Assembly (NCBI GenBank): GCA_003480165.1 | Contig: QUIQ01000001.1 | Location: 124,001-188,000 of the forward strand | DNA: 64,000 nt | Direction: 5' to 3' | Source: Firmicutes bacterium AM41-11 | Lineage (GTDB): Bacteria; Bacillota_I; Bacilli_A; Erysipelotrichales; Erysipelotrichaceae | In this document: piece by piece, positions 8,558 through 17,135 of the stretch | Numbering within the stretch: the stretch's first letter is position 1 | How the letters are laid out: every line of letters starts with the position of its first letter | Translations under genes and position numbers: made by a program | The notes under the pieces: generated by a model | The model's input: the letters and a program-made list of their open reading frames with translations, nothing else | What the model was told of the DNA's origin: nothing | Databases searched by the model: none

Positions 8558-9675
8558 TAAACTTGCTCCCTTCTAGCAATATACAGTGGTTTTTCTTCAA
8601 TTCCAGCTAAAACTTTTTTCTTCGTAATTGTGGCAAATTTATCAATAACCATATGACTTAAATTGGCGTTAGGCGCAATTGTTACATCTGGTAAAATAAC
8701 ACAATTATCAATCACTGCATCATGTCCAATCTTAACACCCCGTCCAATTACAGAATTTGTAACAGTACCAGAGATTTCACAACTGTTTGAAATCAAAGAA
8801 TTTTGTGCACTACCACCATTTAAATAAATAGTAGGTGATGAATCATAGGTACGTGTATAAATTGGCCATTTTGGATCATTTAATTCACGTAAGTTTTCTT
8901 TTTTCAAAATATCAGAGTTTTCTTGGTAATAACTTGTTAAATCATAGATATAGTAGAACTTACCACGATAAGAAATACCACGTACATCATAATCACCGGA
9001 GCAGAAGTCATTGATAATGTCTTTGAACCAATACATTGAAGAAATCTTTTTCGCTTCATTTACCGCTTCGACAAATAATTCTTTACTCATAATATACGTT
9101 TGTAAAGACAAAGTACGATTCTTATATTTACCTAAGTTCTTTTCAATTCCAGCTACACCCTTTTGTTTATTCAAAGCCAAAGTGTCACAACCAATATAGT
9201 TATCTTTTGCATCATCAATATTGGCATAAAGAACAGAAATATCTGCACCACTTTCAATATGATTCTCTAAGAGTTCATCAAAATTTGCTTTATAAAGAAT
9301 ATTGATAGGAGCGACAATCACATAGTCTGCTTTGGAACGCATAATGGAATGTAAGTTGTCATAGTAAGACTCAACATCTGGAGTAAATTGACCACGACCA
9401 TTTTCTTTCCATAATGGAACAATTTCCAAATTTCCATGTTTGGAATTAATGTTGTATTGACGTCCACGTCCAATATGTTCAAAAACTGGTTTTGGATTTC
9501 CATTCACAAATAAATGAATTTCATCCATTCCTGAATTAGTCATATTAGAAATTGGAAAGTCAACCAAACGATATCGACCCATAAAGTTAAAAGCAGCTAA
9601 AGGGCGATATTCTTGCATGCCTTCTACAAAGACACTTGAATCATTATATGAAATAATACCTAATGCATTTGCCAT
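8557..9675 (-). CDS. glgD: Glucose-1-phosphate adenylyltransferase, GlgD subunit
   Basis: Partner (regulatory-type) subunit of ADP-glucose pyrophosphorylase in Firmicutes. 372 residues: a nucleotidyltransferase-like N-terminal domain, in which the usual GG(G)xGxRL loop is absent (the start reads MANALGIISYNDSSVFVEGM), and a C-terminal left-handed beta-helix with hexapeptide repeats (GTVTNSVIGRGVKIGHDAVI). The missing pyrophosphorylase loop fits the known weakly active role of GlgD, which raises GlgC activity. It starts 2 bases after the glgC stop and overlaps glgA by one base. Confidence 0.93.
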   Translation of the reverse strand: MANALGIISYNDSSVFVEGMQEYRPLAAFNFMGRYRLVDFPISNMTNSGMDEIHLFVNGNPKPVFEHIGRGRQYNINSKHGNLEIVPLWKENGRGQFTPDVESYYDNLHSIMRSKADYVIVAPINILYKANFDELLENHIESGADISVLYANIDDAKDNYIGCDTLALNKQKGVAGIEKNLGKYKNRTLSLQTYIMSKELFVEAVNEAKKISSMYWFKDIINDFCSGDYDVRGISYRGKFYYIYDLTSYYQENSDILKKENLRELNDPKWPIYTRTYDSSPTIYLNGGSAQNSLISNSCEISGTVTNSVIGRGVKIGHDAVIDNCVILPDVTIAPNANLSHMVIDKFATITKKKVLAGIEEKPLYIARREQV

Positions 9676-9677
9676 AA

Positions 9678-10817
9678 TTAATCACCTTTCTTTACGTGTT
9701 TTGCAACCAAAGTAATCTCTTTACTTGAAGGTGAGCCAACTACTGCACCATCATCAATTTTTACATCGTCGCTAACAAGAGCACGATAGATTTTTGCCCC
9801 CTTACCAACAGAGACACCTGGCATTAAAACCGATTCACTAACTACAGCATCTTCGGCAATCGTAACACCGTTAAATAATACGGAATCTTCTACCTTACCT
9901 TCAATGATGGCACCTTGATTAATATAAGAATGAGTAACTTCACCCTTTTCACCAATATATTGTGGCAAAGAAGGAATATCTTCCGTATAGATCTTCCAGT
10001 CTGGATCATCTAAATTTAATTCATTATTCTTGTTCAACAAATCCATGTTAGCTTCCCATAGTGAATCAATGGTACCAACATCTTTCCAATAGCCTTCAAA
10101 CTTCCAAGCCATCAAATTCTTTCCTTGATTCAAGTAAGATGGAATAATATCTTTTCCAAAATCATGACTTGTATCGGTCTTCTTGGCATCATCCAATAAT
10201 TCTTTTCGCAACAATTTCCAGTTGAAAATATAAATTCCCATACTAGCTAAATTGCTCTTTGGATGTTCCGGTTTTTCTTCAAATTCAACGATATGGCCTT
10301 CATCATCGGTATTCATAATACCAAAACGGCTAGCTTCTTTCATTGGAACCGGTAAAACCGCAATCGTTGCATCTGCATCATGTTCTTTATGATATTTCAA
10401 CATTTTTGCATAATTCATTTTGTAGATGTGATCTCCTGATAAAACCAATACATATTCAGGATTGAATTTATCAATAAAATCAATGTTTTGGGTAATTGCA
10501 TCTGCCGTACCTTGATAGACATCAAATTTGGTTCCGTCTTTTTCACGAGGTGGTAAAACATATACACCACTACCACGTGTATCTAGGCCCCATCTTTGTC
10601 CTTGACCTGCATAAGCATTTAGCTCAACAGATTCATACTGTGTTAAAACACCCACAACATTGATATCTGAGTTCGCACAGTTGCTCAATGGAAAATCGAT
10701 AATACGATATTTCCCACCGAAATAAACGGCCGGTTTCGCATTCTTTTTGGTCAAATCCAATAAACGCGTTCCACGACCACCCGCCAATATCATAGCGAGC
10801 ATATTATTTTGTTCCAT
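9678..10817 (-). CDS. glgC: Glucose-1-phosphate adenylyltransferase, GlgC
   Basis: Catalytic subunit making ADP-glucose from ATP and glucose-1-phosphate, the committed step of glycogen synthesis. 379 residues. The pyrophosphorylase loop [11 protein letters not shown] opens the protein, DHIYKMNY carries the catalytic aspartate, and FEEKP and [17 protein letters not shown] are visible. A C-terminal beta-helix is present. Two start codons stand two codons apart; AGGAGG touches the first (10823) but is 6 bases from the second, so I choose 10817. First gene of glgC-glgD-glgA-DUF523. A near-cre sequence lies upstream of its promoter. Confidence 0.95.
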   Translation of the reverse strand: MEQNNMLAMILAGGRGTRLLDLTKKNAKPAVYFGGKYRIIDFPLSNCANSDINVVGVLTQYESVELNAYAGQGQRWGLDTRGSGVYVLPPREKDGTKFDVYQGTADAITQNIDFIDKFNPEYVLVLSGDHIYKMNYAKMLKYHKEHDADATIAVLPVPMKEASRFGIMNTDDEGHIVEFEEKPEHPKSNLASMGIYIFNWKLLRKELLDDAKKTDTSHDFGKDIIPSYLNQGKNLMAWKFEGYWKDVGTIDSLWEANMDLLNKNNELNLDDPDWKIYTEDIPSLPQYIGEKGEVTHSYINQGAIIEGKVEDSVLFNGVTIAEDAVVSESVLMPGVSVGKGAKIYRALVSDDVKIDDGAVVGSPSSKEITLVAKHVKKGD

Positions 10818-10852
10818 ACTCATCCTCCTAATACATATTATTGGATATAAAA

Positions 10853-10861
10853 ATTATAACA
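10853..10861 (-). promoter_or_regulatory. glgC promoter (extended -10)
   Basis: Minus strand TGTTATAAT: TGn plus a consensus TATAAT. No good -35 at 16-18 bases. Confidence 0.55.
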
Positions 10862-10895
10862 TAGTTTTCCTAAAAAATACGTAAAATTTCATTTT

Positions 10896-10909
10896 TGTAA
10901 GTGTTTACA
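10896..10909. promoter_or_regulatory. cre-like palindrome upstream of glgC
   Basis: TGTAAGTGTTTACA (minus strand TGTAAACACTTACA) is a TGTAA/TTACA inverted repeat matching the CcpA operator except for one base of its central CG. It lies about 38-51 bases upstream of the -10 box, a position from which CcpA can act. Confidence 0.4.
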
Positions 10910-10942
10910 GAAGCTTTGAATTTGAACACTTCAAATCAGATA

Positions 10943-10980
10943 TAAAAAAAGTGAAAAGTACCCAAAGGATACTTATTCAC
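10943..10980 (-). terminator. Terminator of the ABC transporter gene
   Basis: Imperfect hairpin GTGAATAAGTATCC/GGTACTTTTCAC followed on the minus strand by seven T. The stem begins in the last codons of the gene and includes the stop. Confidence 0.7.
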
Positions 10981-13552
10981 TTCGTAAAGCTTCTACTGGA
11001 TCTTTTTTAGAGGCAATGCGGGCTGGAATGAGTCCTGCAAGAACCGTTAAAACCAAATCAATGCCAATCAAGAAGATGGCACCCGATAAAGGAAGCTTGG
11101 CAATATGGGCAACTCCGGTCATATGTTCTACCACTAGACTAATAGGAATATTCAATATTAGCGTTATACCAATTCCTAAACATCCACTTATACAACCAAT
11201 AATAAACGTTTCCGCATTAAAGACGCGGGTAATATCTTTTTTACTAGCTCCAATCGAACGTAAAATACCAATTTCCTTGGTTCTTTCCAGAACCGAAATA
11301 TAGGTAATAATGCCAATCATAATACTAGAGACAATCAAAGATACTGAAACAAAGGCAATCAATACATAACTAATAATATTTACTACTCGCGTCACACTGC
11401 TTAACATCGTGCCAATAAAATCGTTATATGAAATCACATTGGCTTTCTTACCCGCTTTTTCTTGTTTCTTATTGTAGCTGGTAATGAGATCTCCAAGCTT
11501 TTCTTTATCATCAAAGTTTTTCGCATATAAAGAAATCTTCGTTGGGTTAGAATAATCCACAACACCTAATTTACGCAAATTCGATTCATAGGTCGCATTC
11601 ACATTTTCATTATAGGTATTCATATAATTCATCAAATCTTCTTGTGACATTGTCGATAGCTGCATCTTTTGTTCATCACTCAGATTCGCCATCGTCTTTT
11701 TTTCGTTGTTTGTAAAAGACTGACTGGTAAATACATTGATATCCGGATGGGCTTTTTGAGCTTGTACAATGGCTAAATTCTGGGTTTTCTCACTAACATA
11801 TTGTTCCATCGCTTTGGTGTAATAAACCCCACCCATTGTTTGTTTTGAAACCGTTGAGTCAGCCGGTTTAATAATTCCTACAACCTTTACTTCCGGACTG
11901 GAAGCCACTAGGCTCTTCAAATAATCTGAGTCATCACTTTGATCCACCCATAAACCATTCACATTTTTATATAAATCGCTGTTTAAAACCAAACGGAACG
12001 TTAAGCCTAAAAGCTCTTTATCCGAATAGCTTTTTAAATTGGTCTTCGCAATCTTATCGGTATTCCCTTTTAGAATCTCTTGATAGTTATTCACCAAAGT
12101 ATCCTGGTTCATGACACCTAGCGAATATAAAGCATAATCCGTGATCTCGTTATTTTCATCGACTTCCAAAACAACTTCATTGTATTTTGTTGGCCATTTA
12201 CCTTTAAGCAGCTGATATTCATCATCGCGTAATTTTTGGGACTCTGGTAAAGCGTTCCATACTTCATCATTGGCCATAGATTCCGAATCCATAAATTGGG
12301 ATTGCAGTGACATCATATCGGTCATACCCAAGCGGTCTAATAGACCATTCGGACTAACTTGCACAAGTCCGGATGCACTGTTCTCATTATAGACTTGCAG
12401 ATTCAAGTTATAATCGTATTCGATTGCTTTGGCAGTCTGGCGGAACTCTTTGCCTTTTTTACTATTTAAATAATTTTTAAATTCCGATAAATTGTTCTTT
12501 TTGGAAGAAGAAATCGATTCTAGTACATCCTCGGCATAGGCTCTTGTTTGAATTTTTCCCTTCGAACTTTTATCTGTCTTTTTTGACATGCCCATCATAG
12601 TCGACATTAAGGTTGTCATATCCGTGGTATTGGCAGATATTTCAATCGGATAACTTGCCATCGTGTCATTTTCCATATCATCAATATACGTTTGCATCCC
12701 ATTAGATAAAGACATAATCAAGGCAATGCCAATAATCCCAATACTCCCCGCAAAAGCAGTCAAGAAAGTTCTAGCCTTCTTGGTTAATAAGTTATTTAAA
12801 CTTAAGGAACAAGCCGTTTTAAAAGACATGCTTGGTTTTTTTAGAGCAACATGCGCATCGGAAGCTTCATCCTTGTCTAAAGGATTGGAATCACTTAGCA
12901 CCTGACCATCCTGCAAGCGAATAATCCGCGAGGAATACTTTTGGGCTAGCTCAGGGTTATGGGTAACCATAATAACCAGCTTATCTTTAGAAATCGCTTT
13001 TAAGATTTCCATAATCTGCACACTAGTCGCACTATCCAAAGCTCCGGTCGGTTCATCGGCTAAGATGATCTCTGGATTATTGACAATAGCACGGGCAATC
13101 GCAACTCGTTGCATTTGTCCACCCGACATCTGCGTTGGCTTTTTATGCAACTGATCTCCTAAACCCACTTTTTCTAGTGCTTCAGTAGCCCGTTTGGTGC
13201 GTTCTTCTTTATCAACACCTGTTAAAGTCAGAGCCAATTCTACATTGGATAAAACACTTTGATGCATAATCAAATTATACGATTGAAAGACAAAACCCAC
13301 TTGATGGTTGCGATAAGTATCCCAATCTTTGTCTGAATAAGCCTTCGTTGAAGTCCCATTAATCATCAAATCACCAGACGTATAACGATCTAGTCCACCA
13401 ATGATGTTTAAAAAAGTCGTCTTTCCACAACCACTCTGACCTAGAATAGAAACAAATTCATGATCTCGAAACGAAAGCGAGACTGATTTCAGAGCATGAA
13501 CGGTATCAGCTCCGGAACAATAATCTTTGACAATATCCTTACAAACTAACAT
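10973..13552 (-). CDS. MacB-type ABC transporter, fused ATPase-permease
   Basis: 859 residues. The N-terminal ABC ATPase of the LolD/MacB type (about 1-225) has Walker [10 protein letters not shown], signature [14 protein letters not shown], Walker [14 protein letters not shown] and the H-loop VMVTHNPE. Then come one TM helix ([19 protein letters not shown], near 260-285), a large extracellular domain (about 290-690), and three more helices of the FtsX family with the coupling segment [18 protein letters not shown]. This is the mechanotransmission type of ABC protein, which acts on envelope or peptide substrates rather than carrying them through the membrane. Substrate unknown. It starts 8 bases after the CLC gene stop, so the two may be co-transcribed. 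Hairpin terminator at its end. Confidence 0.92.
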   Translation of the reverse strand: MLVCKDIVKDYCSGADTVHALKSVSLSFRDHEFVSILGQSGCGKTTFLNIIGGLDRYTSGDLMINGTSTKAYSDKDWDTYRNHQVGFVFQSYNLIMHQSVLSNVELALTLTGVDKEERTKRATEALEKVGLGDQLHKKPTQMSGGQMQRVAIARAIVNNPEIILADEPTGALDSATSVQIMEILKAISKDKLVIMVTHNPELAQKYSSRIIRLQDGQVLSDSNPLDKDEASDAHVALKKPSMSFKTACSLSLNNLLTKKARTFLTAFAGSIGIIGIALIMSLSNGMQTYIDDMENDTMASYPIEISANTTDMTTLMSTMMGMSKKTDKSSKGKIQTRAYAEDVLESISSSKKNNLSEFKNYLNSKKGKEFRQTAKAIEYDYNLNLQVYNENSASGLVQVSPNGLLDRLGMTDMMSLQSQFMDSESMANDEVWNALPESQKLRDDEYQLLKGKWPTKYNEVVLEVDENNEITDYALYSLGVMNQDTLVNNYQEILKGNTDKIAKTNLKSYSDKELLGLTFRLVLNSDLYKNVNGLWVDQSDDSDYLKSLVASSPEVKVVGIIKPADSTVSKQTMGGVYYTKAMEQYVSEKTQNLAIVQAQKAHPDINVFTSQSFTNNEKKTMANLSDEQKMQLSTMSQEDLMNYMNTYNENVNATYESNLRKLGVVDYSNPTKISLYAKNFDDKEKLGDLITSYNKKQEKAGKKANVISYNDFIGTMLSSVTRVVNIISYVLIAFVSVSLIVSSIMIGIITYISVLERTKEIGILRSIGASKKDITRVFNAETFIIGCISGCLGIGITLILNIPISLVVEHMTGVAHIAKLPLSGAIFLIGIDLVLTVLAGLIPARIASKKDPVEALRSE

Positions 13553-13560
13553 ACAAATTC

Positions 13561-14781
13561 CTACTCATTTCCATGAATCACTTCTTGAAGTGAATAGATG
13601 GATAAATCTTTATTAAATAAATATGAAACCGAACAAACGATAAAGAACAAATAAAAGTATTGTGGGCCAAACAGTTCCAAGCCAATCGCAATAGGTGCTA
13701 AGAAAGTATTGGTACCTGCACCAAATACCGCAACATAACCTAAAGCAGCACCTAAGGCTAGTGGCAAACCAAAAAGTCGAGCTAATACTAGACCCAGTGA
13801 AGCTCCAATCGCAAAGAGTGGAGTAACTTCTCCACCTTGAAAACCAGCACTTAGACAAAAGACAGTAAAGAGCATTTTACATACCCAGTCCCAAGGATAA
13901 ATGGTTCCACCATTTAAAGCACTTTGTACTAAATTCGTCCCTAATCCACTATAGCGACCTTGGCCACAGACAAAGAATAATAGTGCTAAACCAGAACCCA
14001 TCACAAAGATTCGTAAATAGGGATTTTTAATATACAAGCGAGAAATAAAACGAATCTTTCCTAATAAAAACGCAAAGAGCTGACCAACAAGGCCGAATAA
14101 GATACCCATACAAACCACTTTAAAACATGTCACAATCGAAATATTCCAATGGACCGATAAAGCGACTTTTTCATGTACAACGCCAAAAAGACTGGCTACA
14201 TAATTGGAAGTAAAAGCTGCAACTAAAGCCGGACATAAACTCATATACTGTAAGGCTCCGGCAACCAAAACTTCCAAGGCAAAGAAAACCGAAGCACATG
14301 GGGTGCCAAATAAACCGGCAAAACCAGCAGCAATCCCAGTGACCACAAAGACGATATTGGAGTCTTTAAACTTAATAAAACGACCAAAGAAGGCAGAAAC
14401 ATCGGCTCCAATTTGAACCGCAACTCCTTCCCGACCGACCGAACAACCAACTAAATGACTCAACCAGGTAGAAACAATCATGATAGGAATCAAACGCAAA
14501 GGAATTTCTTTTTCCTTTCCTTGTTCCAATTTAAAAACCAAGCCCATACCTTCGCGGCTTTTTCCCCCAAAGTCCACAAAGACAAAGGCAATCAACAAAC
14601 CAACCAGAGGCATCAAAGGCAATAAGAAAACTTCTTTGCCCTTTCGAAAGGCAAAAATAAAATTAAGCCCTTTACAAAAGATGGCTTCACAAAAACCGAC
14701 ACAAGCGCCAATCACAATTCCCATCAAAGTATAAAAGAATAAAGTCTTAATTAAATCCGCATTCTTTTTTATGATATCCAT
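13561..14781 (-). CDS. CLC-F type fluoride/proton antiporter
   Basis: CLC-superfamily membrane protein of 406 residues with about ten or more hydrophobic helices. Ordinary CLCs have Ser in GSGIP; here the equivalent loop reads SREGMG with Met79. The gating glutamate motif GREGVAVQ gives Glu118, and GGEVTPLF gives Glu318-Val319-Thr320. From memory, these residues and even their numbers match CLC-Eca, the characterised fluoride exporter, so fluoride is a better guess than chloride. ATG 14781 is chosen for its AGAGGGA ribosome site and because it gives those numbers. I see no fluoride riboswitch upstream. The MacB-like gene follows after 8 bases. Confidence 0.85.
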   Translation of the reverse strand: MDIIKKNADLIKTLFFYTLMGIVIGACVGFCEAIFCKGLNFIFAFRKGKEVFLLPLMPLVGLLIAFVFVDFGGKSREGMGLVFKLEQGKEKEIPLRLIPIMIVSTWLSHLVGCSVGREGVAVQIGADVSAFFGRFIKFKDSNIVFVVTGIAAGFAGLFGTPCASVFFALEVLVAGALQYMSLCPALVAAFTSNYVASLFGVVHEKVALSVHWNISIVTCFKVVCMGILFGLVGQLFAFLLGKIRFISRLYIKNPYLRIFVMGSGLALLFFVCGQGRYSGLGTNLVQSALNGGTIYPWDWVCKMLFTVFCLSAGFQGGEVTPLFAIGASLGLVLARLFGLPLALGAALGYVAVFGAGTNTFLAPIAIGLELFGPQYFYLFFIVCSVSYLFNKDLSIYSLQEVIHGNE

Positions 14782-14848
14782 ACTATTCCCTCTTAAAATA
14801 TTCCAATAAAAGTATTCTATCACTAAGACTTTCCGTTATACTATGATT

Positions 14849-15733
14849 ATGTGTAAAAATTATAAGATTTATTATTTAGATGATAAAAAATTCCTTTTTG
14901 CGATGAAAAAGGACTATTCGAAAGAAGAAATGATAGCCACCTTTCAGCTTTCGAAAAAGACCCAAAAACTCTTTCATTTTCCGAATAAAGAAAGCTATAA
15001 AAAAGATGAAAAAATCTGTATTTCTTTTCCTGGAGAAACCATTCCAAATCCAAGCTTTACACCTATTGAAGTTGTATATGAAGATGAAATGATTTTAGCG
15101 GTCAATAAGCCACCTTTTCTATTAGTCCATGAAGATGGAAATACCCAAGATACCTTGCAGAACCGAGTCAATGGATATCTGCTTCAAAAAAACTGGACCC
15201 ATCCAGCCCAGGCCCTACACCGTATCGACTATGAAACCAGTGGCCTTGTTCTTTTCAGCAAGAATCGTTTCTTCCAGCCTTTATTCGATGCCTGTATAGC
15301 AAGTCATGCCTTTTACAAACAATATCTCTGTATTGCGAAAGGAAAATTTCCTTATAAAGAAAAGACTTGTACCTTTCCTATTGCTCGCAATCGCCATCAA
15401 GCCAATGCGATGATTGTGCACAAAAACGGAAAGGAAGCATACACCCACATAGAAAGACTAGAAACGAAGCAAGATTCCTCCCTATTAAAGGTTGAAATTC
15501 AAACCGGACGTAAACATCAGATTCGTGTGCATTGTGCCTATTTAGGCTATCCAATTATCAACGATTCCATTTATGGAGGCATACAAAATGGCAAAGGCTT
15601 ATACCTGCAAAACCAAACGATGGAATTTATGCATCCAGTCTATGGCAAACAAATGAACCTTCACTTAGAAATGGATCCACGCTTTAAAGCAGCAGGCTAT
15701 ACCAAATGCGATAGCCACAAAATAACGAAATAG
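14849..15733 (+). CDS. RluA-family pseudouridine synthase (no S4 domain)
   Basis: Converts uridine to pseudouridine in rRNA or tRNA. About 294 residues. The catalytic motif is HRIDYETSGLVLFSKN (the HRLDxxTSG signature, Asp as nucleophile), preceded by the fold-typical VYEDEMILAVNKPPFLLVHEDG region, and GRKHQIRVHCAYLGYPI lies late in the protein. The N-terminus is not an S4 domain. Start uncertain: ATGs at 14843 and 14849 both lack a ribosome site. A TATACT -10 box ends at 14842, which places +1 on the second ATG and suggests a leaderless start. Its last 50 bases overlap the convergent prepilin peptidase gene. Confidence 0.85.
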   Translation: MCKNYKIYYLDDKKFLFAMKKDYSKEEMIATFQLSKKTQKLFHFPNKESYKKDEKICISFPGETIPNPSFTPIEVVYEDEMILAVNKPPFLLVHEDGNTQDTLQNRVNGYLLQKNWTHPAQALHRIDYETSGLVLFSKNRFFQPLFDACIASHAFYKQYLCIAKGKFPYKEKTCTFPIARNRHQANAMIVHKNGKEAYTHIERLETKQDSSLLKVEIQTGRKHQIRVHCAYLGYPIINDSIYGGIQNGKGLYLQNQTMEFMHPVYGKQMNLHLEMDPRFKAAGYTKCDSHKITK

Positions 15734-16109
15734 AAACACCGATTGCTAAACAGGAGACAAAAGGAATTTCTTTGGCGGCAAAAAATCGCTTTCCCAGTCC
15801 CAACCAAAGAAAGCCGATAAATAAGGCAATAAACATCGCAACGATCATACGCTCGTATCCAAGAATCCAGCCAAAGTAAAAAAGAAAGCAAACATCGGCA
15901 CTGCCTATCCAATCCTTTCTACAATGAAACATGCATAAACTTGGCAGACCAAATAAGATCGCTCCTAGCGATGAACCCCACAAATCATAGGGTTTCCAAA
16001 CAAGTAAGCCCAGAATCAAAGAAGGCAGGATCCAGCGTTTGGAAAAATACATCGTCTTTGCGTCTTGGATACAAACAACAAGTAAATAGAAGATAAAAAG
16101 CGTTTTCAT
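15684..16109 (-). CDS. A24-family prepilin peptidase, short form
   Basis: 141-residue polytopic membrane aspartic peptidase. The two catalytic aspartates fit VCIQDAKTMYFSKRW (near residue 16) and WIGSADVCFLFYFG (near residue 70, the GxGD-like motif, here GSAD), and KEIPFVSCLAIGV is the usual C-terminal signature. It lacks the N-terminal methylase domain of full PilD/ComC, so it resembles CpaA/TadV forms. No type IV pilin or assembly genes are in the window. The ATG lies inside the terminator hairpin of the upstream gene and has no clear ribosome site, so expression may be low or the start misread. Tail overlaps the RluA-family gene. Confidence 0.7.
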   Translation of the reverse strand: MKTLFIFYLLVVCIQDAKTMYFSKRWILPSLILGLLVWKPYDLWGSSLGAILFGLPSLCMFHCRKDWIGSADVCFLFYFGWILGYERMIVAMFIALFIGFLWLGLGKRFFAAKEIPFVSCLAIGVSISLFCGYRIWYSLLL

Positions 16110-16131
16110 ACTTAAAGTATAAAAACGCTTT
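16090..16131 (-). terminator. Long terminator hairpin covering the next gene's start codon
   Basis: Near-perfect 17-base inverted repeat (16097-16113 with 16115-16131, one mismatch) followed on the minus strand by five T. It lies directly after the stop of the 16133 gene and contains the ATG (16109-16107) of the prepilin peptidase. Confidence 0.8.
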
Positions 16132-16132
16132 C

Positions 16133-17023
16133 TTACATTTTTCTTACAAGACCTGGAATCGTAAAGATTTTTTGTGGTAAATCTAAATCCACAGCTTCTA
16201 GATTTAACTGCATCGCAATCAAATGATAGCCTTTCTTTTCTCCTTTATATCCGTATTTATGATCGCCGACTAAAGGATGACCAATACTGGCGCATAAAGC
16301 CCGAATCTGGTGAAAACGACCAGTATGGAGATGGACTTCCACAAAGGTAGAATCATTTGTATACGCTAAGGGAATCAAATCCATCTTCGCTTCTTGATAC
16401 CCTTCTTTTTTCGTTTTAGAAACCATAGCTTTGGTACCAACTTTTTTGATGTAGTAATTCATCTCTACAGGTTTAGAAATATGCCCGCAACATTCGGCTT
16501 GATAGATCTTCTTTACTTTTCGTTGTGCAATAGCAGTATTGATGGTTCGTAAAGTATCCGCATTTTTAGCGCCAATCACTAAACCTTCGGTATTGCGATC
16601 TAAACGCTGACAAATGGCTGGAGAAAAACTATGCTCCGCTAAAGAATATTCGCCCTTCTTGATTAAATAGCGCTGCATACGATCAACCAGGCAATCCGCA
16701 TTAGACCCATCGGATTGGCTCAGTAAGCCAACCGGTTTATGTAGAATCAAAAGATTAGCATCTTCATAGACAATATCCAAAGCATCACTGCCACTGGATA
16801 CCTTGCGCACTTTTTCTTCTAAAAATTCAGGTGGCAAAAATAAGAGAATCCAATCCCCTTCTTCTAAAACTTGATCAAAACTGCAGCGTTTGCGATTGAC
16901 CTTGATTTTCTTTTTGCGAATGCCTTTATACATCATGGACTTCGATAAATTCGGAAAAGTCTTCTGTAAAAACTTATCGAGTCTTTGATTGGCATCATTG
17001 GCTTGAATTATGACTTCTTTCAT
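16133..17023 (-). CDS. RluC/RluD-like pseudouridine synthase with S4 domain
   Basis: 296 residues. An N-terminal S4 RNA-binding domain (QRLDKFLQKTFPNLSKSMMYK, about residues 10-70) is followed by the RluA-family catalytic domain, with the signature CQRLDRNTEGLVIGAKN: here the usual TSG after the nucleophilic Asp is TEG. HTGRFHQIRALCASIGHPL is the C-terminal motif. ATG 17023 is chosen because it opens the S4 domain; no ribosome site precedes it, and a TAAAAT box lies only 7 bases upstream, so the mRNA may be leaderless. It ends 2 bases before a strong terminator. The precise uridine target is not predictable. Confidence 0.88.
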   Translation of the reverse strand: MKEVIIQANDANQRLDKFLQKTFPNLSKSMMYKGIRKKKIKVNRKRCSFDQVLEEGDWILLFLPPEFLEEKVRKVSSGSDALDIVYEDANLLILHKPVGLLSQSDGSNADCLVDRMQRYLIKKGEYSLAEHSFSPAICQRLDRNTEGLVIGAKNADTLRTINTAIAQRKVKKIYQAECCGHISKPVEMNYYIKKVGTKAMVSKTKKEGYQEAKMDLIPLAYTNDSTFVEVHLHTGRFHQIRALCASIGHPLVGDHKYGYKGEKKGYHLIAMQLNLEAVDLDLPQKIFTIPGLVRKM

Positions 17024-17030
17024 ATGGGCT

Positions 17031-17060
17031 ATTTTAAGGGAAAGAAAAAGAAAATGCCAA
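17031..17060 (-). promoter_or_regulatory. Promoter giving a leaderless start
   Basis: Minus strand TTGGCA (17060-17055), 18 bases, TAAAAT (17036-17031). Only 7 bases separate the -10 box from the ATG at 17023. Confidence 0.55.
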
Positions 17061-17135
17061 TTTGTGAAAAATATCACTTTCAATGTAGGGTTTTCTTTGT
17101 TAGAATTGGAGTGAAGAAATTTTGAGGTGAAAAAA

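Noticed and set aside
14782..14842. Fluoride riboswitch before the CLC-F gene
   Set aside because: The leader is only about 60 bases, shared with the divergent promoter, and I see none of the conserved riboswitch segments.
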